Positions 24,011 to 34,884 of a stretch of 64,000 nt of DNA are shown piece by piece. The stretch comes from Siphonodentalium dalli. Its lineage: Eukaryota > Mollusca > Scaphopoda > Gadilida > Siphonodentaliidae. The notes beneath the pieces were generated by a model that saw nothing but the letters and a program-made list of their open reading frames with translations, was not told where the DNA came from and made no database searches. The stretch is from assembly GCA_032622095.1 (NCBI GenBank), contig CP136067.1:122177030-122241029 (forward strand). Reading direction: 5' to 3'. Both the position numbers and the translations under genes were made by a program. Each line of letters opens with the position of its first letter. The stretch's first letter is position 1.

Positions 24011-24273
24011 TTAACCTTTTCATGATGGGAACTGCGCTGGTGCAGCATTAAAGATCATGTGCAAGTGCATTCTCTTATATATGCGAGTCTCCCATAGGGA
24101 GCTTTGCATATATAAGAGATTGCACTGGCTTACATGGTCAAGATAAATATTGATAGGCCATTGTATACCCTTATATATGCGAGGCTCCCTGTGGGAGACT
24201 CGCATATATAAGAGAATGCATTGGCACAGGGTTTTTGCTAAATTTCAGGAAGTTCCACTCATGGAAGGGTTAA
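24011..24273. mobile_element. piggyBac-like MITE A1, copy 3
   Basis: Best-preserved A1: TTAACCTTTTCATGATGGGA at left, ATGGAAGGGTTAA at right, two CTCCC-loop hairpins, and the GCTGGTGCAGCATTAAAGAT subterminal motif. Confidence 0.85.
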
Positions 24274-24479
24274 ATTACCATTAAAATTTTATAAAACATA
24301 CTTTTTTCCTCAGTTGAAATTTCTATTATCCTTAGATAGATAGATCATTATATTGTCAAAGTACATATAATTAGTAACAGAAACAGAAATGTATATAATA
24401 TAGAATATTCATATGCACTTTGTCTGGTATGGGCATAGCTGTCTTCCTGCCCACCCCAACTACTATTTACAGTAATGCT

Positions 24480-24682
24480 CTAAGTAATCAACTTCTTAAC
24501 CACAGCAGAATTATGGGTAACTTTTCAGGATTTAGTTGGAAATATGGCTTGTTGCCATTCATCGGAAAGCTCTCGGGGAGAGCTTTCCGATGAATGGCAA
24601 CAAGCCATATTTCCGACTAAATCCTGAAAAGTTACCCATAATTCTTCTGTGGTTAAGAAGTCAATTACTTAGAGCATTACTG
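24480..24682. mobile_element. pogo/mariner-like palindromic MITE, copy 6
   Basis: Complete 203-bp palindrome with TA flanks, only about 100 bp before the candidate microexon at 24784. Confidence 0.88.
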
Positions 24683-24783
24683 TATAGTTCTAACTCCTTT
24701 AACATTGATAACTCTATTTTCCTTATTTCTTATCATTTTTCAAATTGATTATTCATCTAAAATGCTTCTATACTTTCAAACAG

Positions 24784-24789
24784 ACTTCT
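24784..24789 (+). CDS. Candidate 6-nt microexon (speculative)
   Basis: ACTTCT lies between acceptor ctatactttcaaacag and donor gtaagt, 73 nt upstream of exon g. In phase 2 it would add two residues without a stop, alone or together with 19598-19603. No transcript evidence. Confidence 0.3.
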
Positions 24790-24862
24790 GTAAGTGAATT
24801 TTCTTTGGTCCTTTTGATACAGTTCATTGAGCATTGACAAATATGTGATGACCGTTTTACAG

Positions 24863-24921
24863 GGATGTTAAGAAGAAGGCAGAAGATGATGATGACGTGG
24901 ACTGGGGTAACCTTAAACCAG
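24863..24921 (+). CDS. Twitchin-like gene, exon g: acidic VDWGNLK linker
   Basis: A 59-nt exon, phase 2 to phase 1, with acceptor accgttttacag and donor gtacga. The first base completes Arg; the exon then reads DVKKKAEDDDDVDWGNLKP. Together with exon f this gives DFRALLKHRDVKKK..DVDWGNLKP, a basic-acidic-Trp linker of the twitchin type. The five consecutive acidic residues before the Trp are conspicuous. Confidence 0.82.
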
Positions 24922-24958
24922 GTACGAATAACATATCTTCAGCAACTTGTTGCAAATG

Positions 24959-25505
24959 TCAGGCCTGTTTCTTTGAAAAGCTGATGAAAATCCTATATCA
25001 GATATACTTCTCTAGAACTCTCTATTAAAATTAGGTTCTGTTTTGAAGGGATTCCTTCCATATCATTGGAGAGTGGTGCAGACTACTCGCGATTTCATTG
25101 GTTTATGGCATAACAGATCACTTCACAGATCTGAGGTCAATGACGTGTTGACAATTTTCCCATGCATTGTTAAACTCAACTATTGTTGGAAAACTGAATA
25201 CAGGCGATATATCCATAATTCATTTTACTCATCGCAATGTAGGAGACATCAGTTTTTATTAGTCAATGATATTCATGACTGATTATTCTTTCGCATCTTG
25301 TTGTATTTTTTTTACTATTTCTAAATACTACGATTTTCACAAACATTTACTACGCCAGGAATGCACTCCATATTTGGAAATGGTTTATTACGTCATGTTG
25401 GGAATGCCCCATCGTCGTAGAATGAAATATAATGGACACTTCTGGAGACATACATCCATTAGGATATTCATCAGCTTTTCAAAAAGATTGATGTCAGGCC
25501 TGCAA
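24959..25505. mobile_element. Inverted-repeat element E, copy 1
   Basis: Imperfect inverted ends containing CTTTGAAAAGCTGATGAAAAT and its complement, about 545 bp. The interior (GGAGAGTGGTGCAGACTA, GTTGTATTT, GTAGAATGAAATATAATGG) matches 45605-45966. No long coding frame. Confidence 0.65.
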
Positions 25506-25657
25506 GTTTGAGGCAAACAACCATTGAGTTCTCCCAGAGGTTTTATAAAATTGATTGTTTAATTGACACCATAGTATAAGCCATATCATATAATACTACT
25601 CCAGTTGTAGAGGATTATTCATTTACCATGTGAATATATCATGGAATAATCAGGCTA

Positions 25658-25760
25658 CAGTAATGCCATAAATAATTGACTCCTTAACCACATCAGAATT
25701 ATGGGTAATTTTTCAGGATTTAGTTGGAAATATGGCTTGTTGCCATTCATCGGAAAGCTT
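25658..25760. mobile_element. Half copy of the CAGTAATGC palindrome (copy 7)
   Basis: One arm only, from CAGTAATGCC to CATCGGAAAGCTT. The sequence stops exactly at the centre of the palindrome. Confidence 0.8.
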
Positions 25761-26065
25761 AAACAACACTAAACACTAAGTAACAATTACATTCTCTGTT
25801 CTCGAACTTCTGCACTATGTTTGGTATTATGTCCATTTTCCATCTTTTATGTTCTATTTTTGCCACTTTCATATAAATTTTCACACAAATATTTGTTTTT
25901 CACTTTTCGTTGATCATAGCAATCACTCGCCGTATATTATTAGTTACGCTTACTTTCAGGCATTTATAAACTACTTTGTTCTATTCTGTATTTGTTCATA
26001 CAGTCATTTTGCACAGCACTGCCCACTTTCAATCAATCATTTCATACACTTCTGTGTTCCATTCT

Positions 26066-26496
26066 CAAGTCTGGATATAGTGTGTCTGACATTTGGAGAA
26101 TGAGCTCCTCAGAGGGTGAATTTAGTGACACTATCCCGCACAGTGGGAGAGGGTCACCAAATTCACCCTCTGGGGACATCATTCTGGTTAGGCCTCATCT
26201 TCTGGGAAGTGTCTATAGTCTCAAAGATAGTTGCTTTTCCCCTTCTGTTCAGTTTCTATATCCCCTCATTTGCAGAAGATATAATGCATAATTGAGGTGA
26301 GTAATGGGTGAACATCACCAACTTCAACTAGGGAACTTAAATCTGATCCTAGGTCTCCCATAGCAATTGAGGGCTATGCAGAATGAGGTTCCCAGAGGGT
26401 GAGTTCAGTGATGCTAGCCCGCTGTGCAGGATAGCATCTCTAAATTCACCCTCTGGGGACCCCGTTCTGCTGTCAGACACACTATATCCAGTCTTG
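26066..26496. mobile_element. CAAGCC foldback MITE, long form, copy 2
   Basis: Ends CAAGTCTGGATATAG / CTATATCCAGTCTTG; flanks TCCATTCT and TCCAATCT are a 7/8 target duplication. Confidence 0.8.
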
Positions 26497-26928
26497 TCCA
26501 ATCTTTATTTCTATGTTCCAATCTGTACACTTCTATGTTCCGTTTCTACATATGTGTCAATTAGGCCATTACCATTCATCAATACAAGCAATATACTTTC
26601 TTAACACATGTTCGATAGGTCTCTAAATATATTTTGATTGTGAAGTTAAACAGTTTTCAAAATGGAATTTTTTGTCTTTCAAAAATAACATAACTTCCAT
26701 GTGTTTTTTGTTTTTTTTTAATTTAATATTTTTCTCTGTATTTTCCTACTTCAATTACAGTTTCATTTTGATTCGATTGGTTCCCAATTGTTCGGCCTGA
26801 TTCATATTCATTTCTATGTTACACTCTACACTTCCAATCATTTCGTGCACTTTTATGTTCCATCCTGTACTCATATTTCGTTTGTTTCCATTTTGGACAC
26901 TTTTATGTTATTTTACAGATGGACCGCC

Positions 26929-26946
26929 AGTTGGAAGTATGTGTCA
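26929..26946 (+). CDS. Candidate 18-nt microexon DGPPVG, copy 1
   Basis: Eighteen bases between acceptor tatgttattttacag and donor gtatgt, phase 1 at both ends. With the G from exon g it reads Asp-Gly-Pro-Pro-Val-Gly and splices in frame to exon h. A second copy 1.6 kb downstream keeps acceptor, length, phase and frame with one amino-acid change. The Gly/Pro composition suits a flexible linker. Each copy could be used singly, together, alternatively, or not at all; no transcript evidence. Confidence 0.55.
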
Positions 26947-27077
26947 CATGATCAATTCACACCAATGAGGACCATTGATTTTTCTTTCACATTTGTTGTC
27001 TCAAAATTTAAAGTTAGAGAATATTTCTTGGCTAAAGTTATGGACACAAGATAATAAAATGAAATTTGTTATATAAA

Positions 27078-27446
27078 CAGGGTTCGCGTTGCCCCTTGCC
27101 AAATGAAAAAAATAATTCACACTTGGCAGAAATTTGTTCTCGAAATTGGCCACAGCAATAAGGAATGCCGTGGCAACATGTGGAATCTATAATACCACAC
27201 CATTAAATTTGCTTTGGGATATTTTTCCTAATTTTGAGGGCTGACAAACGCACCATACCAGTTTTCTAGTAGCAGCTTATGCATGTTAATAGGGGTCACA
27301 CAGGTAGTTTGGCCATTGAGCCCATTGTCAACTGTAAGTTCATAAACACCTTAATTTTTGCCAGATATTATTTGGCGACTTCTGAGATAATTTGCCAAAA
27401 AATATTTTCATTTGGTAAAAGTTAATTTTGGCCAGCGCTGACCCTG
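27078..27446. mobile_element. hAT-like MITE, duplicated copy 1
   Basis: Ends CAGGGTTCGCGTTGCC and the complement of CAGGGTCAGCGCTGGCC, with ATTTGGCAA-type subterminal motifs. It occupies the same position in both segmental copies, so it predates the duplication. Confidence 0.7.
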
Positions 27447-28553
27447 TGTGTACAAATTTGAGCCAAGAACAGATGCTTGAAAATACAAATTTTGCTAACT
27501 AGATATATTTGTATCTAGGCAGTTTTTTTTATTTGTTTAGAAGTTAATAAATATAATTCATGGAACATCAGTGGTCTGATAACGGTGTGAAATATACTCA
27601 GGTATATTTGAATGGTGTATGCGTTTCTAACACATATGATGTTTAGCACTAAGTTGGGGTTTAGTTCAGTACCATTAATACTACTGAAAAGATTTTAATA
27701 GCTGCGTATTATCAAACATATTCTCTGTCAAAATTTGCCTTGATGTACTATAAATAAATGTTTTTATCTCTGCACCAAAAAATGACAAATTTCGGGCATC
27801 GTCATGATTCAACTTGTTCAATGTTCTTAACATTGACTGCATGGATTAAGCTTAAGTTAGTTAGAACTAAGAAAATTATCCCCAGAAAAAATTCAAATTT
27901 AATTTCTGGTTACTCACCGTTTCTTATATTTTGTGTTCCTATGAATGAGGATCAGCGATTTAACATTTATTCCATAAACATAACCTGATTCTACAGATGG
28001 TTTAACCAGTAATCGAGGTTTAACTAGTAAACATTCTCTGGTTGTGAATATGTGCGTTTAACCAGTAAAGATTCTCTGGCTGTCAATAGGGGGGTTGAGA
28101 TATGTCCCGTAAATATCTAGTCGTTGTGTTTGTGTTGTCTTTTTTGTTTTGTGTTTCCATTCTGTTTTGTGTTGTCCTGTATTAGTCAGTTGTGTTGTTG
28201 TAAACACTGTTGTGTACATGTCTATTGTTTTAGTTCAATGTGATTTTTAGTTCAATGTGATTACATGGCTTAAATTTAAATAGACGACCACTGTCTAATA
28301 TGTTAGAAATAGTCTCAAATGTTTATCGATTTCCAAATAATAAAAATAATAATTGATCCGTTTATTGCACACATTTGACAGTAATTAGTTTCATGTGTGG
28401 AGTAATTTTTACCCCAGAACCAACATGTTGCCAGCTATATGTTCACTTAAATGTTACACTCTACACTTCCAATCATTTCGTGCACTTTTATGTTCCATTC
28501 TGTACTCATATTTCATTTGTTTCCATTTTGTACACTTTTATGTTATTTTACAG

Positions 28554-28571
28554 ATGGAGCTCCAGTTGGGA
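28554..28571 (+). CDS. Candidate 18-nt microexon DGAPVG, copy 2
   Basis: Same acceptor (gttattttacag) and gtatgt donor as copy 1. Reads Asp-Gly-Ala-Pro-Val-Gly: relative to copy 1 a Pro codon (CCG) has become Ala (GCT) and a GGA has become the synonymous GGG. If both copies were included, the junction with copy 1 and with exon h stays open. Confidence 0.55.
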
Positions 28572-28752
28572 GTATGTGTCACATGATCAATTCACACCAA
28601 TCAGGACCATTGATTTTCCTGATGTTATAGTTGTCGTTAACTGAAAATGTTTGATACTTTTCACATTTGTTTATCTCAAAATTCCAAAATAGAGAATATT
28701 TCTTGGCTAAAGTTATGGACATAAGATAATTCAATGAAATTTGTTATATAAA

Positions 28753-29181
28753 CAGGGTTCGCCATGCGCCTTGCCAAATTTTCCAAATGTAAAAATATTT
28801 TTAATTTGGCAAATATTATTTTCATTTGGCAAGCGAGTCGAAAGTCAAAAGTAGAAACTCTTTAATTGGTTGCTTAAACTGTCTAGATCATGAATGCAGT
28901 CCTTGAAATTGGCCACGACAATAACCAATGCCTTGGCAATATGTGGAATCTATAATGCTGCAGTATTAAATTTGCCGTGGGATATTTTTTCTAATTTTGA
29001 GGGTTGACGAACGAATCATACCAGTTTTCTAGTAGCAGCTTTATGTAGGTTAATAGTAAATTAATCCGATTGCATATCACAGAGGTAGGGCCAATGAGGC
29101 CATTGTAAGTTCATAAACTCCTTAATTTGGTAAACAATAATATCAATTGGCAAAATTAATTTTAGCTAGCGCTGACCCTAT
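28753..29181. mobile_element. hAT-like MITE, duplicated copy 2
   Basis: Paralogue of 27078-27446 carried by the segmental duplication; about 60 bp longer inside, right end decayed to GCTGACCCTA. Confidence 0.65.
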
Positions 29182-30135
29182 GTATAAAAGTTTGAGCCAA
29201 GATCATACAAAATACAAAATTTACTAACTAGATATACTTGTATCTAGGCAGTTTTTTATTTGCTTCAAAGTTAATAAATATAATGCATGGAACATCAATG
29301 GTCCGATAACGGTGTGAAATATACTCAGGTATATTTGAATGGCGTCTGCATTCCTAACACATATGATGTTTAGCCCAAAGTTGGGGGTTTAGTTCAATAC
29401 CATTAATACTACTGAAAAAGATTTTAATAGCTGTGAAAAATCAAACAAATTTTCTGTCAAAATTTGCCTTGATGTACTATAAAATAATTTTTTTTATCTC
29501 TGATCCAAATAATCTCTTTAGTTTAAAATAAAATGACAAATTTCAACCATCATTATGATTCGACCTGTTCAATGTTTTTAAACATCAAACATTGACTTCG
29601 TGGATTAAGCTTAAGTCAGTTTAGAACTAAGAAAATATTCCCAGAAAAATTTCTAAATTAATTTCTGGTTACTCACCGTTTTTTACATTTAGTGTTCCTA
29701 TGACTGAAGATCAGCAATTTGAGATCTATTCAGTAAACATAACCTGTTCTACGGATGGGAACATTGAGGTTTAACCAGTCAATAGGGGAGTTGAAATATG
29801 TCCCGTAAACATCCAGTGTTTGTGTTGTCTTTTTTGTTTTGTGTTTCTATTCTGTTTTGTGTTGTCCCGTGTTAGTCAGTTGTGTTGTTGTAAACACTGT
29901 TGTGTACATATCTATAGTTTTAGTCCAATGTGATTACATTGATTAAAATATAAATAGACGACCACTGTCTAATATGTTATAAATAGTCTCAAATGTTTGT
30001 CGATATTCAAATAATAAAAATAATAATTGATCCGTTTATTGCACACATTTGACAGTAATAGAGGATCTCTATTGAGTCGCAAATCATTACAAAATTTATT
30101 TACTGAGTGCACTAAATTTGAATGTAAGCCGAGCT

Positions 30136-30621
30136 TTAACCATTTGAGTGCCAGGGGCCGATCTCATCGGCCCTAATTTATGGTGTGTAAAATCGGCCCT
30201 AAAATAATAAAAAAGAATGTTTTTGTTGTTTTTTAGAATTTATTTTTTTTGGGTTGAATTTTATTTTGGGTATGCTTAAGCATGCTCTAGCGAATTTAAA
30301 AACAAACTGGATAAAACCTTAGGGGCATGTTATAACTCAAAACTATCACCAAGTATTCATAGTAATAATTTTGATGCCCATAAAAAACATAAGATTCCCT
30401 GGCACTAAACCTACTAAATATACCTGTTAAAGAATATAAGAAACAATTATTAAAATTGTAAAAAATTGTAAAAAATAATAACAAAAGATGAAAAATTGTT
30501 AGGCCAATGCATTCTCTTATATATGTGAGGCGACCTATGGTCGACTCGCATATATAAGAGAATGCATTGGCACAGGGTATATGGGTTGATAGAAAAATCA
30601 ACCTGGCATTCAAAGGGTTAA
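30136..30621. mobile_element. piggyBac-like MITE A3, copy 2
   Basis: Long A3 version of about 486 bp. Between the left GGGCCGATCTCATCGGCCC and the hairpin it has an extra segment with GGTATGCTTAAGCATGCT and CCTTAGGGGCATGTTATAAC, also present at 58343 and 59792. Confidence 0.85.
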
Positions 30622-31673
30622 TATTGATTTCCTTATCACGACCAAAGAGGAAGTAAAGACGCCTTCAAGAAAAAATATAGTTCATTTTAAATGTGTCTTT
30701 TCATGTTGACAAAATTTTTCAACCACCCTTATCACCCATGTTTATCTCACAGTCAACACTAAATAACCCAATACCAATCGAATATCATAGTTACGTTCTA
30801 ATTAACGTAATAATAATGATCGTTATAATTGCGCTAAGCTCTTACGTCACTGCGTCAGTCTAGACACAGCGAACTGACCTTTGAAACTCAGGGTGGATTT
30901 GATTTCATGCCAAAGTTATCACGGGAGATGTTTCTACTTGCGGTAGTCGACATGTCGATTAACCGACTGAACTTTTGTGCTCCCTGAACATTGAATGAAT
31001 TTTCCCACTACTCATACAGAAGAACTTTGTTGTACCTATATGTTGTATACTGATCTTAGTTTGCAAAAATAATGGGTTAATATAGGAGATAAACATACTC
31101 TGTTGAATTACATATTCGGGGATTCGAACATGAATACAGTTTGCGAACATGTTTTCTTGCTCGAATGTCTGAGTATCCAATGAAACAGGGTACGTTTTTC
31201 TCCATTGTAATTCAATCCACCAAAATATTTAATAGAAACTGCACGAAAAACACTTTTTATCGACATTACATGCTTTGAAGTGAGATATCCTTTTTTTCTG
31301 CGATCAAATCTCCAGATAAGTTTCATGTGGTTACTTGCAACAGCGCCAGAACAATTTCATTTATCTAAGTTAATCGTATACGTATCTATAGAAAATAACT
31401 TTCCAGTTGACTCGATTACGTGACTCCTGGCAGTGAGATGATGCATTTTACACACATTGTCAATGACACCATGCTCAATTAAATAAAACATTTGACCCGC
31501 TCCAATCAGCGGCCGATGCTGGTGAATCGAAAACTAAACTTAGCAGTTATCGACCAATCAGAATGTGTGTATTCACTTGAATTACAATGGTAAATTAGCA
31601 TAGATCCCCAAACTCATAATTCTTTTGTTTCTGTTTTGTGTTTGTGTTGTTTGCTTTGTGTTTGTATTTCATC

Positions 31674-32031
31674 CAAGCCTGCAAATAGTGTGTCTGTCAT
31701 TTACAGAATGAGGCCCCCAGATGATGAATTTAGTGATGCTATCCTGCACAGTGGGCTAGCATCTCCAAATTCACCCTCTGGGGACCTCATTCTGCTTAGG
31801 CCTCATCTTCTGGGAAGTATCTATAGTCTAAAATTAAGATTGTTTTTAGTTACTTTTTCCATTCCGCAAAGTTTCTGGATCATAGGTCTCCCATATCAGT
31901 TGAGGCCTAAGCCGAATGAGGTTCCCAGAGAGTTAATTTGGTGATGCTACCCATTGTGTGGGAGAGCGTCACTAAATTCACCCTCTGGGGACCTCATTCT
32001 GCAAATGTCAGACACACTAAATTGAGACTTG
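31674..32031. mobile_element. CAAGCC foldback MITE, intermediate form
   Basis: 358 bp, core shorter than in the other long forms. Flanked by a 13-bp direct repeat TTTGTATTTCATC, longer than the 8 bp seen elsewhere, probably because the target was repetitive. Confidence 0.75.
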
Positions 32032-32149
32032 TTTGTATTTCATCTGTTGTGTGCTGTTGTCTGGTTTTGTCTTTATCAGTCATTTGTTTGGTTTCTTATG
32101 AGATTCTGGGGAATTCTAACCTCGGCAACATTGAAGCATTCTCAATCCT

Positions 32150-32699
32150 TTAACCCCTTCTATACTGAATGGTTTCTTCCATACAGTTATAAATGTATGC
32201 ATTGGAATGGTCTATTATTCATTTGGAGGAGTATTCATGATAAATTAGCAGACGACAGTCAGACAAAAAGATAATACAAGTGATGAAGGAGTCATATCCA
32301 TTGATGTTTGAAGTTATAAATGTATACATTGGAATGGTCTATTATTCATTTGGAGGGGTGTTCAGTATATATTAGCAGACGACAGTCAGACAAAAAGATA
32401 ATACAAGTGATGAAGGAGTCATATCCATTGATGTTTGAAGTTATAAATGTATACATTGGAATGGTCTATTATTCATTTGGAGGGGTGTTCAGAATATATT
32501 AGCAGACGACAGTCAGACGAAAAGATAATACAAGTGATGAAGGAGTCATATTCATTGTTGGGAAATGTTCAGATAATAAGTTTACAAAACGACCTATCTG
32601 CACATTTCCTAAGGGAACTCCTCATCAATTAGTATTTAGTATGGAGAAGGTTAATAAGGGAACTCCTCATCAATTAGTATTTAGTATGGAAAGGGTTAA
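32150..32699. mobile_element. TTAACCCCTT-ended element with internal tandem repeats
   Basis: TTAACCCCTTCTATA at left and GGAAAGGGTTAA at right, so again a TTAA target. Inside is a 127-bp unit repeated three times from 32185 (starts at 32185, 32312 and 32439), then a 45-bp unit twice (32611, 32656). Related single units occur at 39328-39556 and, decayed, at 56775-57015. Confidence 0.7.
32185..32565. repeat. 127-bp tandem repeat, 3 copies
   Basis: Each unit begins AGTTATAAATGTAT and contains GGAATGGTCTATTATTCA and GCAGACGACAGTCAGAC. Confidence 0.95.
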
Positions 32700-32786
32700 A
32701 AAAGATCTATACATATCAGTGTTTCAAGGTTATGTAAATAATATAAACTTCCAAGATGACAAGAACGCTCATAGTAATATATCACC

Positions 32787-33162
32787 TTAACCCTTTAACC
32801 AACAGAATGGCCCTGTGCCAATGCATTCTCTTATATATGCGAGTCGACCATAGGTCGCCTCGCATAAATAAGAGAATGCATTGGCTTAACACATTAAAAA
32901 TTGTTAAAGAATGTAAGAAAAAAATGGTAAAAAGTGTTAGGCCAATGCATTCTCTTATATATGCGAGGCGACCTATGGTCGACTCGCATATATAAGAGAA
33001 TGCATTGGCACAGGGTATAACTGTAACCATCACAATGTGGTCAATGAGCCGGTTCCAATGATATCCATATTTGTATGGTTTTATTGAGACAGACCCAAGA
33101 TAATTTAGGCTGTTGCAGCTTTATTTGGCCGGTTTTGGCCGGTTTGTTGGGTAAAGGGTTAA
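32787..33162. mobile_element. piggyBac-like MITE A2, copy 3
   Basis: 376 bp, TTAA both ends; the interval between the two hairpins is about 25 bp shorter than in copies 1 and 2. Confidence 0.85.
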
Positions 33163-33219
33163 TCATTGATGATTGGTTTTACACTGTAACTCTAAAAGTC
33201 AATCATCAAATATTGTGGT

Positions 33220-33666
33220 CAAGTCTGCAAATAGGGTGTCTGTCATTTGCAGAATGAGGTCCCCAGAGGGTTAATTTAGTGACGCTACCCCGCATAGCGG
33301 GCTAGCATCACTAAATTCACCCCTCTGGGGACCTCATTCTGCTTAGGCCCTCAACTGCTATGGCAGACCTAGGATCAGATTGAAGTTCCCCAGTTGAAGT
33401 TGGTGATGTTCACCCATTGGGCGCCTCGATTACGGATTTTATCTTCTGCAAATTAGGGGATATAGAAACTTCCCAGATGGGAAAACGTAACTAAAAACAA
33501 TGTTAATTTGATACCATAGATACTTCCCAGAATACGAGGCCTAAGCAGAATGAGGTCCCCAGAGGGTGAATTTAGTGATGCTAGCCCACTATGCGGGATA
33601 GCGTCACTAAATTCACCCTCTGGGGACCTCATTCTGCAAATGACAGACACGCTATTTGTAGGCTTG
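33220..33666. mobile_element. CAAGCC foldback MITE, long form, copy 3
   Basis: 447 bp, perfect 8-bp duplication ATTGTGGT on both sides; lies 58 bp from the preceding A2 element. Confidence 0.87.
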
Positions 33667-33829
33667 ATTGTGGTTGGACTAGCTCACAAGTTCGTTCAAT
33701 CATTCCACGACAAATAATTCCACAACCAACTGCAAATATTAATTAAGTATATGTTTTGTGATGAATATAACCTACAAAACATTTCAGCTCTTACATCAAT
33801 ATAGATATAGCTCGTTTTGATATAAACAA

Positions 33830-34088
33830 TTAACCTTTCCGAATGGAGCTTCTCAAAATTTTGCGAATACCCTGTACCAATGCATTCTCTTATATATGAG
33901 AGTCTCCCAATGGGAGCCTCACGTATATAAGAGAATACATTGGCCTAACAATAGTTACCTTGAACATGTAAGCCATTGCATTCTATTATATATGCGAGGC
34001 TCCCTATGGGAGACTCACATATATAAGATAATGCACTGACACAGGATCTTTAATTCTGCACCAGCGCAGCTCCGTCATCAAAGGGTTA
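33830..34088. mobile_element. piggyBac-like MITE A1, copy 4
   Basis: Left TTAACCTTTCCGAATGGAGCT, right end at AAAGGGTTAT; hairpins slightly degraded. Two bases separate it from the next TTA-CCCTTTC element. Confidence 0.75.
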
Positions 34089-34090
34089 TT

Positions 34091-34245
34091 TTACCCTTTC
34101 AGTACCAAGGCTGATTTTTGTATCAACCCATATTTCCTTGATAATTTTTCAAATTTATTTATTATAATAATGTGATATATTGATGGAAAGAGCTCAAGGA
34201 AATATGGGTTGATACAAAAATCGGACTTGGCACTGAAAGGGTTAA
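34091..34245. mobile_element. piggyBac-like MITE A4, deleted copy
   Basis: Ends TTACCCTTTCAGTACCAAG / CTTGGCACTGAAAGGGTTAA; the palindrome matches 43834-44048, but one inner arm has been lost. Confidence 0.8.
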
Positions 34246-34291
34246 ACAATCTTATTGAGATAAATTCTAGCCCTTTAGATTTTCTTTGTAG

Positions 34292-34383
34292 TGGAGAAGA
34301 AACGACGACCATCGCAGATTGAGCAGATGAAAATGAGTTTGAAGAGAGTGGATAAGGAAGGAAGTGACAGCGACTCTGAAAAG
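34292..34383 (+). CDS. Twitchin-like gene, exon h: linker with first PKA-type site
   Basis: A 92-nt exon, phase 1 to phase 0; acceptor attttctttgtag, donor gtatca. It encodes VEKKRRPSQIEQM then KMSLKRVDKEGSDSDSEK. RRPS is a consensus cAMP-dependent kinase site (Arg-Arg-X-Ser), and SDSDSEK carries acidic Ser clusters suited to casein kinase 2. The continuation of the VDWGNLKP linker into RR-P-S is consistent with a regulated twitchin linker. The donor gtatca is weaker than its neighbours. Confidence 0.8.
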
Positions 34384-34572
34384 GTATCAGATTTAATAAG
34401 ACATCTAATCATCTTCTGGTGAACATTCAAACTCAATATATATAGGTTTGTCCCCACATCTGGATGTAACACACAATCTGATTAGCTCCGCCTTGGGGTT
34501 ACAAGTCAACAGTCATGTATCAAATCTTCATTGACCCCCCGATGTAGCCAGATATAACTTATATTGTCCCCA

Positions 34573-34884
34573 CATCCATTTATAAAACGTAATATGATTG
34601 GCTCACCCATTAATATTGCAAAATATGATTGGCTCATCCATTTATAACATGTAATATGATTGGCTCATCCATCTATAACACGTAATATGATTGGCTCATC
34701 CATTTATAAAACGTAATATGATTGGCTCATCCATTTATAACATGTAATATGATTGGCTCATCCATTTGTAACATGTAATACGATTGGCTCATCCATCTAT
34801 AACATGCAATTTGATTGGCTCATCCATTTATAACCGTAGTATGATTGGCTCATCCATTTATAACATGTAATATGATTGGCTGCA
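34573..34884. repeat. About 31-bp tandem repeat carrying inverted CCAAT boxes
   Basis: Some ten imperfect units of the form CATCCATTTATAACATGTAA plus TATGATTGGCT. Each unit contains ATTGGCT, the reverse of a CCAAT box, conserved more strictly than the rest of the unit. Confidence 0.88.

Larger units (their letters stand above)
14699..24862 (+). other. 10.2-kb phase-2 intron between exons f and g
   Basis: Contains many MITEs listed separately, a 790-bp inverted-repeat element (16715-17505), a 37-bp tandem repeat, a SINE-like sequence and two candidate 6-nt microexons. 16048-16714, 18541-19210, 21721-22206 and 23194-24010 show no supported gene; their short open frames lack splice or homology support. 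Confidence 0.55.
26816..28385. repeat. Segmental duplication, copy 1
   Basis: About 1.57 kb, collinear with 28451-30059, from ATGTTACACTCTACACTTCC to GCACACATTTGACAGTAAT. Contains the candidate microexon at 26929 and a hAT-like MITE at 27078. Confidence 0.9.
28451..30059. repeat. Segmental duplication, copy 2
   Basis: Offset of 1635 bp from copy 1 at the left edge, with scattered substitutions and small indels, for example a shorter interval before GTCAATAGGGGAGTTGA. Confidence 0.9.
24922..34291 (+). other. 9.4-kb phase-1 intron between exons g and h
   Basis: Contains an inverted-repeat element, MITEs, a 1.6-kb tandem segmental duplication with a candidate 18-nt microexon in each copy, and a 127-bp tandem repeat. 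30622-31673 and 25761-26057 hold no feature I can support. Confidence 0.6.
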
